Origin: Phenylobacterium sp.
GTDB taxonomy: Bacteria > Pseudomonadota > Alphaproteobacteria > Caulobacterales > Caulobacteraceae
DNA length: 45,547 nucleotides
Direction: 5' to 3'
Assembly (NCBI RefSeq): GCF_031181185.1
Contig: NZ_JAPSKZ010000006.1
Coordinates: 1-45,547, forward strand
In this document: one piece after another, positions 41,024-45,547 of the stretch
Numbering within the stretch: position 1 is the stretch's first letter
Layout of the letters: every line of letters starts with the position of its first letter
Notes under the pieces: model-generated
Database searches by the model: none
Seen by the model: the letters and a program-made list of their open reading frames with translations, nothing else
Told to the model about the DNA's origin: nothing
Translations under genes and position numbers: made by a program

Positions 41024-41988
41024 TCCGCCGCCTGACCGAACAGCACGAGGTCCGGCGACGAGCGGTGCACCGCCAGCTTGCGCTCGTATTCCAGCGGGTC
41101 CTTCGGCTTCACCAGGGCGCCGGCCGGCGTCGCGCCCCAGTCGGCAAGCCTAGTCAGGAAGAACCGCATCGCCGCCCCGTGCGCAAGCACCGGCAGGGCC
41201 GCCCGCTCGGCGTCGGTCAGCTTGCGCCGGCTCTCATAGCCGGCCACCAGCGCGCGCGCCGCGGTGATGTTGAAGCTGCCGTCCGGCTCGAAGCACCAGG
41301 CGTTCAGCGCCACCGCGATGTCGTACGCCAGCGCGTCGTTGCAGGCGAAGTAGAAGTCGAAGGCCGCCGCGAACTTCCCCGCCTGGAAGAAGACGTTGTC
41401 CGGGAAGTAGTCGGCGTGAATCACGCCCTGCGGCAGCCCCGTCGGCCACCGCTTGGCCAGCAGCTCGAGGTCCGCGGCGATGGTCTTGGAAAGCCCCGGC
41501 TTCAGCCCCTCGGCCGCGTCGTGCAGGCCCGCGAACATCGGGAGCCAGGCGGGCTGGCCCAGGTCGTTCGCCCGGGTCATGGGAAAGCCCGCCTGCGCCT
41601 CGTGCAGCCAGGCCAGGCTGATCCCCGCCTCGCGGCAGTGGGCGACCGTCGGCCGGCGCACCGACAGGCCCGACAGGTACGAGACCATCGCGCAGGGCTT
41701 GCCGCGCACGGTCTTCAGGATCTCGCCGTTGCGGTCGGCGATGGGCGTGGCGCACGGGAAGCCGCGCTCGGCCAGCCAGCGCATCAGCCCTAGGAAAAAA
41801 GGCAGCTCCTCGGGCCGAACCCGCTTCTCGTAGACCGTCAGGAAGTAACGGCCCGTCTCGGTCTCGAGCAGGAAGTTCGAGTTCTCGATGCCCTCGGCGA
41901 TACCCTTGAACGACAAGGGCGCCCCCAGCTCGAAATCGGCCAGGAGCTTCTGGAGCTCGTCGTCGGTTATGTCGGTGTAGACCGCCAT
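41020..41988 (-). CDS. thrB: Homoserine kinase (aminoglycoside-phosphotransferase type)
   Basis: A 322-residue kinase of the ThrB family common in alphaproteobacteria, with the aminoglycoside-phosphotransferase fold rather than GHMP. It phosphorylates homoserine in threonine synthesis. [17 protein letters not shown] begins the N-lobe; the catalytic loop is [14 protein letters not shown]; the metal motif is [18 protein letters not shown]. It usually follows ispH directly; here a small opposite-strand gene lies between them. The ATG at 41988 is 94 bases from that gene's start. Confidence 0.95.
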   Translation of the reverse strand: MAVYTDITDDELQKLLADFELGAPLSFKGIAEGIENSNFLLETETGRYFLTVYEKRVRPEELPFFLGLMRWLAERGFPCATPIADRNGEILKTVRGKPCAMVSYLSGLSVRRPTVAHCREAGISLAWLHEAQAGFPMTRANDLGQPAWLPMFAGLHDAAEGLKPGLSKTIAADLELLAKRWPTGLPQGVIHADYFPDNVFFQAGKFAAAFDFYFACNDALAYDIAVALNAWCFEPDGSFNITAARALVAGYESRRKLTDAERAALPVLAHGAAMRFFLTRLADWGATPAGALVKPKDPLEYERKLAVHRSSPDLVLFGQAAE

Positions 41989-42082
41989 CGACTGCCCGCA
42001 TGGGGTACGTCGCGGATGGAGTCAAACCCTGACCGGCGGTCCCCCATATGCTAGATTTGGCGTGATCTCCCTGGAGGATCCG

Positions 42083-42310
42083 ATGCTTGCCCTGAAGGTG
42101 GAAAAGATCGGCGACCGGGTCGCGGTCGTCCTCACGGAAGAAGCCCTGGCGCAGCTGAACCTCGCCGTCGGCGACGTGCTGCACGTCGAGCCCGGCCGCG
42201 ACGGCGCCGTCCAGGTCGTGACCCGCGAAGTGTGGTTGGAAGATCCTCACGCCCGCGGCCGCGCCTTCCTGCGCCGCTACAACAAGAGCTTCGAGCGCTT
42301 CGAAGGCTAG
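42083..42310 (+). CDS. AbrB/MazE-type antitoxin-like DNA-binding protein, orphan
   Basis: A 75-residue swapped-hairpin AbrB protein: residues 1-45 ([20 protein letters not shown], then [12 protein letters not shown]) form the DNA-binding part, and the C-terminal [18 protein letters not shown] resembles the toxin-contact tail of MazE-like antitoxins paired with Doc-type toxins. No toxin gene is next to it: thrB lies divergently on one side, ispH convergently on the other. GGAGG precedes the ATG at 42083; a GTG at 42062 is possible. The stop overlaps ispH by CTAG. Probably a former antitoxin now used as a regulator; this is inference. Confidence 0.78.
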   Translation: MLALKVEKIGDRVAVVLTEEALAQLNLAVGDVLHVEPGRDGAVQVVTREVWLEDPHARGRAFLRRYNKSFERFEG

Positions 42311-43251
42311 GACGCCAGCGCCCGCGGCAGCTTGAACGTCACCGTCTCGCGGGCGACCTCGGCCTCTTCCAGGCTCACGTCGAAGCGTTCGGCCAGCCGG
42401 TCGAGGAGGCCCTGCACCAGCACCTCGGGCGCCGAGGCCCCGGCGGTGACGCCCACCGTCCGCGCGCGCTCCAGCCAGGCGAAGTCCAGCCCGCCGGCGT
42501 CGTCGATCAGATAGGCGGCGGCGCCCGCACGCTTGCCCACCTCCGCCAGCCGCACAGAGTTCGAGGAGTTGGCGCTGCCCAGCACCAGGAGCACGTCGGC
42601 CCGCGCGGCGATCGCCTTCACCGCCTCCTGCCGGTTGGTGGTGGCGTAGCAGATGTCTTCCTTGTGCGGGGCGGCGATGCCCGGGAACCGCGCCCGCAGC
42701 GCGTCCACGATCTCGGCCGTGTCGTCCACCGACAGCGTCGTCTGGGTGACGAAAGCGACGTTCGCCGGATCCCGGGGTTGGAAGGTGCGGGCGTCTTCGA
42801 CCGTCTCGATCAGGGCCACGGCCCCGTCCGGCAGCTGGCCCATGGTGCCGACGACTTCGGGGTGGCCGGCGTGGCCGATCAGCACGATCTCGCGGCCGGC
42901 GTCATAGTGCCGCTGGGCCTCCACGTGCACCTTCGAAACCAGCGGGCACGTGGCGTCGAGGTACAGCATCTTCCGCGCCTTGGCCGCCGCCGGCACCGAC
43001 TTGGGCACCCCGTGCGCCGAGAACACCACCGGCCGGTCCTCGGGACACTGGTCCAGCTCCTCGACGAACACGGCGCCCAGCGCCTTCAGCCGGTCGACCA
43101 CATGGCGGTTATGGACGATCTCGTGGCGCACATAGACCGGCGCGCCATAGGTCTCGATCGCCCGCTCCACGATCTGGATCGCCCGGTCCACGCCCGCGCA
43201 GAAGCCGCGGGGGCTGGCCAGGAGAACGGTGAGCGCGGGCTTCGTCGACAT
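42307..43251 (-). CDS. ispH: 4-hydroxy-3-methylbut-2-enyl diphosphate reductase
   Basis: A 314-residue 4Fe-4S enzyme for the last step of the MEP isoprenoid pathway, making IPP and DMAPP. The three cluster cysteines are C18 ([10 protein letters not shown]), C102 (LDATCPLV) and C201 ([10 protein letters not shown]). [10 protein letters not shown] and [11 protein letters not shown] are also typical. ATG 43251 gives the standard N-terminus ([20 protein letters not shown]); the frame is open to 43305 without a better start. In relatives it precedes thrB and rnhA; here the AbrB gene separates them. Confidence 0.97.
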   Translation of the reverse strand: MSTKPALTVLLASPRGFCAGVDRAIQIVERAIETYGAPVYVRHEIVHNRHVVDRLKALGAVFVEELDQCPEDRPVVFSAHGVPKSVPAAAKARKMLYLDATCPLVSKVHVEAQRHYDAGREIVLIGHAGHPEVVGTMGQLPDGAVALIETVEDARTFQPRDPANVAFVTQTTLSVDDTAEIVDALRARFPGIAAPHKEDICYATTNRQEAVKAIAARADVLLVLGSANSSNSVRLAEVGKRAGAAAYLIDDAGGLDFAWLERARTVGVTAGASAPEVLVQGLLDRLAERFDVSLEEAEVARETVTFKLPRALAS

Positions 43252-43332
43252 GGCGCGGAACCTAGTGCCGCAGGCCGTCCATTGCCAGCCGCGTTGCCGC
43301 CGCAATCGTGAGGCTGTAACTAGGCCACGACC

Positions 43333-43350
43333 GCGCGGAACCCTCCGCGC
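43333..43350 (+). promoter_or_regulatory. Hairpin upstream of the exported hypothetical gene
   Basis: A 7-bp perfect stem, GCGCGGA (43333-43339) with TCCGCGC (43344-43350), loop ACCC, 23 bases before the ATG at 43374 and followed by CCTTCTG. It lies in the 122-base divergent region with ispH. It might shape the mRNA leader; no promoter elements are clear. Confidence 0.35.
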
Positions 43351-43373
43351 CCTTCTGTTCCGAGACGCTTCCC

Positions 43374-44072
43374 ATGCGCCGCCATCTGCTCGCAGCCGCC
43401 GCCGCGGTCCTCACGGCCGCCATCGCCCTGCCCGAACTCGCCATGGCTCAGGGCCGCGGCGGCCAGGACCAGCAACGCCAGCAGGAAGAAGACGCGGCCA
43501 AGAAGCGCAAGCGCGACGCCGAGTGGGGCAACCGCCAGGCGCCGCTGCCGGCCCTGCGCAACGCCGGCCCCTGCCCCTTCGTGAAGACGCTGTACGACGC
43601 CGCCCGCTACGTCGAGTTCAAGGACGGCCGCGAGGCCTCCGCGAATGTCTCCTTCTCGGGCGAGATCCAGGGCATCTCGGCGGGCTGCCAGTACAAGGAC
43701 GAAGAGCCGATCGAAGTCGCCATGGAGGTGCTCTTCGAGCTGGGCCGCGGGCCGCAGGCCGAGGGCCGCGCCAAGACCTACCGCTACTGGGTCGCCGTCA
43801 CCGACCGCAACCGCTCGGTGCTGGCCAAGGAATATTTCGACCTCCCCGTGACCTTCAAGGAGGGCGAGGACCGGGTCTATGTGCGCGAGACGCTGAACCG
43901 CATCGTCATTCCCCGCGCCGAGATCACCACCTCGGGCTCGAACTTCGAGGTCCTGATCGGCTTCGACGTGACGCCGCAGATGGCCGCCTTCAACCGTGAG
44001 GGCAAGCGCTTCCGCCTGAACGTCGGCGGCGCCCAGGCGTCCAACACCGCCGGGTCGCCCACGCCGCAATGA
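43374..44072 (+). CDS. Exported hypothetical protein
   Basis: A 232-residue protein of unrecognised family. A signal peptide covers about residues 1-25 (AMA cleavage). Residues 26-50 are unusually rich in Gln, Glu, Lys and Arg ([20 protein letters not shown]) and look disordered. The rest is a beta-rich domain with a Cys pair ([19 protein letters not shown] and [13 protein letters not shown]) and a long segment [20 protein letters not shown] that resembles a small secreted sandwich fold. The last residues are low-complexity. The stop overlaps the argS start by ATGA. Similar proteins occur in Caulobacter relatives, without known function. Confidence 0.78.
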   Translation: MRRHLLAAAAAVLTAAIALPELAMAQGRGGQDQQRQQEEDAAKKRKRDAEWGNRQAPLPALRNAGPCPFVKTLYDAARYVEFKDGREASANVSFSGEIQGISAGCQYKDEEPIEVAMEVLFELGRGPQAEGRAKTYRYWVAVTDRNRSVLAKEYFDLPVTFKEGEDRVYVRETLNRIVIPRAEITTSGSNFEVLIGFDVTPQMAAFNREGKRFRLNVGGAQASNTAGSPTPQ

Positions 44073-45547
44073 GCGATCTGAAATCGGTCCTGGGCGAGGC
44101 GGTGGAAGCCGCCTTCGCCGCCGAAGGCGTTCCCGCAGAGCTCGCCCGGGTCACCCCCTCCGACCGCCCCGACCTCGCCGACTTCCAGTCGAACGGGGCG
44201 CTCGCGGCCGCCAAGCGCGTGGGCAAGAACCCGCGCGAGATCGCCAGCGCCGTCGCCGAGCGCCTCAAGGGCGACCCGAGGCTGGCCTCGGTCGACATCG
44301 CCGGCCCCGGCTTCCTGAACCTGAAGGTGGCTGACGCCGCGCTCGCCGCGCGCGCCGACGCCATCGCCGGCGACCCGCGCGCCGGCGCCGAAACGGTGAG
44401 CCAGGCCCGTCGGGTGATCGTCGACTACGGCGGCCCCAACGTCGCCAAGCCGATGCACGTGGGCCACCTGCGCGCCTCGATCATCGGGGAGTCCATCAAG
44501 CGCCTCTACCGCTTCCGCGGCGACCAGGTGGTCGGCGACGCCCACTTCGGCGACTGGGGTTACCAGATGGGCCTCCTGATCGGGGCCATCATGGACGAGA
44601 ACCCCGACATCGCCGAGCGCATCGCCGCCCTGAAGGACGCCGACCCGAACGGCCCGATCCCGTCCGAATTCGAGCGGATCACCCTGGCCGACCTCGACCG
44701 GCTCTATCCCGAGGCCGCGGCCAAGGGGAAGGCCGATCCCGAGTACCGTGATCGCGCGCGCAAGCTCACCGCCGACCTGCAGAACCACGACCCCGGCTGC
44801 TACCTCCTGTGGCGGCGGTTCCGGGACGTGACCCAGGTCGCCCTCGAGCGCGACTTCCACGCGCTGGGCGTCGACTTCGACTGGTGGAAGGGCGAGAGCG
44901 ACGTCGACCACCTGATCGAGCCGATGGTGGCCGAACTCGACGCCAAGGGCCTGCTGGTCGACGACCAGGGGGCCCGGATCGTCCGGGTCGCCCGCGAAGG
45001 CGACAAGCGCGAGCTGCCGCCGCTGCTGGTGGTCTCCTCCGAGGGCTCGGCGATGTACGGCACGACCGACCTCGCCACCATCCTAGACCGCAAGCAGTCG
45101 TTCGATCCCGAACTCGTCATCTACTGCGTCGACCAGCGCCAGGCCGATCACTTCGAGATCGTGTTCCGCGCCGCCTACCTGGCCGGCTACGCCGCCGAAG
45201 GCCAGCTCGAGCACATCGGCTTCGGCACGATGAACGGGACGGACGGCAAGCCCTTCAAGACCCGCGAGGGCGGCGTCCTGAAGCTGAACGACCTCATCGA
45301 AATGGCCCGCTCCAAGGCCCGCGAGCGCCTGCACGAGGCGGGTCTGGGCGAAGACCTGCCCGAGACGGAGTTCGAGGACATCGCGGCCAAGGTCGCGGTC
45401 GCGGCCCTGAAGTTCGCCGATCTCTCGAACTTCCGCGGCACCTCCTACGTCTTCGACCTCGACCGCTTCACCAGCTTCGAAGGCAAGACCGGCCCGTACC
45501 TGCTCTACCAGGCCGTTCGCGTGAAATCCCTGCTGCGCAAGGCCGAG
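44069..45547 (+). CDS. argS: Arginine-tRNA ligase (3' end beyond window)
   Basis: The first 493 codons of a class I aminoacyl-tRNA synthetase that charges tRNA-Arg. The Arg-N domain (about 1-95) includes [20 protein letters not shown]; the HIGH motif reads HVGH in [20 protein letters not shown]; the KMSKS-region equivalent is [10 protein letters not shown]; further features are [18 protein letters not shown] and [18 protein letters not shown]. The frame stays open to the window end, where about 100 residues of the anticodon-binding domain should remain. The ATG at 44069 overlaps the upstream stop by four bases. Confidence 0.96.
   Translation, partial: MSDLKSVLGEAVEAAFAAEGVPAELARVTPSDRPDLADFQSNGALAAAKRVGKNPREIASAVAERLKGDPRLASVDIAGPGFLNLKVADAALAARADAIAGDPRAGAETVSQARRVIVDYGGPNVAKPMHVGHLRASIIGESIKRLYRFRGDQVVGDAHFGDWGYQMGLLIGAIMDENPDIAERIAALKDADPNGPIPSEFERITLADLDRLYPEAAAKGKADPEYRDRARKLTADLQNHDPGCYLLWRRFRDVTQVALERDFHALGVDFDWWKGESDVDHLIEPMVAELDAKGLLVDDQGARIVRVAREGDKRELPPLLVVSSEGSAMYGTTDLATILDRKQSFDPELVIYCVDQRQADHFEIVFRAAYLAGYAAEGQLEHIGFGTMNGTDGKPFKTREGGVLKLNDLIEMARSKARERLHEAGLGEDLPETEFEDIAAKVAVAALKFADLSNFRGTSYVFDLDRFTSFEGKTGPYLLYQAVRVKSLLRKAE

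Noticed and set aside
1-45547. CRISPR arrays, transposases, prophage genes, tRNA or rRNA genes
   Set aside because: No regularly spaced repeats, no transposase or integrase motifs, and no tRNA-like cloverleaf or rRNA segment were seen in any intergenic region.

Overview
The window is very GC-rich, densely packed chromosomal DNA from an alphaproteobacterium, most likely of the Caulobacteraceae (Caulobacter/Phenylobacterium type). That call rests on the protein sequences (Lgt, the Fe-S/cytochrome b/cytochrome c1 operon, YbjN-proC, DUF1285-Nudix-CCA, ThrB-RNase H) and on many GTG and TTG starts. I see no insertion sequence, prophage, CRISPR array, tRNA or rRNA. No gene-free stretch exceeds 300 bases; the longest is 22694-22914. 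It reads as core genome with a few accessory genes.

Layout. 1-2.6 kb: an overlapping MarR regulator, OmpR-type response regulator and histidine kinase, resembling the PetP/PetR arrangement. 2.6-4.8 kb: DUF2147 protein facing proC, ybjN and ubiK. 4.9-13 kb: a forward run of housekeeping genes (lgt, midA-like methyltransferase, pgeF, prs, a cysteine-containing lipoprotein, rplY, pth, ychF, dienelactone hydrolase). 13-17.1 kb: a small membrane protein, a two-lobed retropepsin-like protein, and the cytochrome bc1 operon petABC on the reverse strand. 17.3-18.6 kb: trmL and hemF. 18.6-22.7 kb: a reverse run of seven genes, several overlapping, built around cca. 22.9-25.2 kb: an MFS transporter and a short-chain dehydrogenase. 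25.2-28.8 kb: a reverse cluster headed by a MarR regulator (metallo-hydrolase, crotonase, acetyltransferase, polysaccharide deacetylase). 28.9-32.7 kb: glycosyltransferase, PepSY protein, response regulator and kinase. 32.7-40.5 kb: a Tat-exported DUF885 protein, a double hybrid histidine kinase of about 1494 residues, and a family VIII serine hydrolase. 40.6-45.5 kb: rnhA, thrB, an orphan AbrB/MazE-type gene on the opposite strand, ispH, an exported hypothetical protein, and argS cut off by the window end.

Respiration is a recurring theme: a ubiquinone accessory factor, a complex I assembly methyltransferase homologue, the bc1 complex and oxygen-dependent haem synthesis. Signalling is the other, with three kinases, two OmpR regulators and two MarR regulators.

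The most notable observations are these. Six of seven convergent gene pairs overlap by exactly CTAG. Two near-identical 12-base near-palindromes bracket the second MarR gene. One protein contains two complete kinase-receiver units. A two-lobed retropepsin-like protein has Ala where the second lobe's catalytic Asp would be. An antitoxin-like AbrB gene has no toxin beside it. Hairpins overlap or lie close to several ribosome binding sites.
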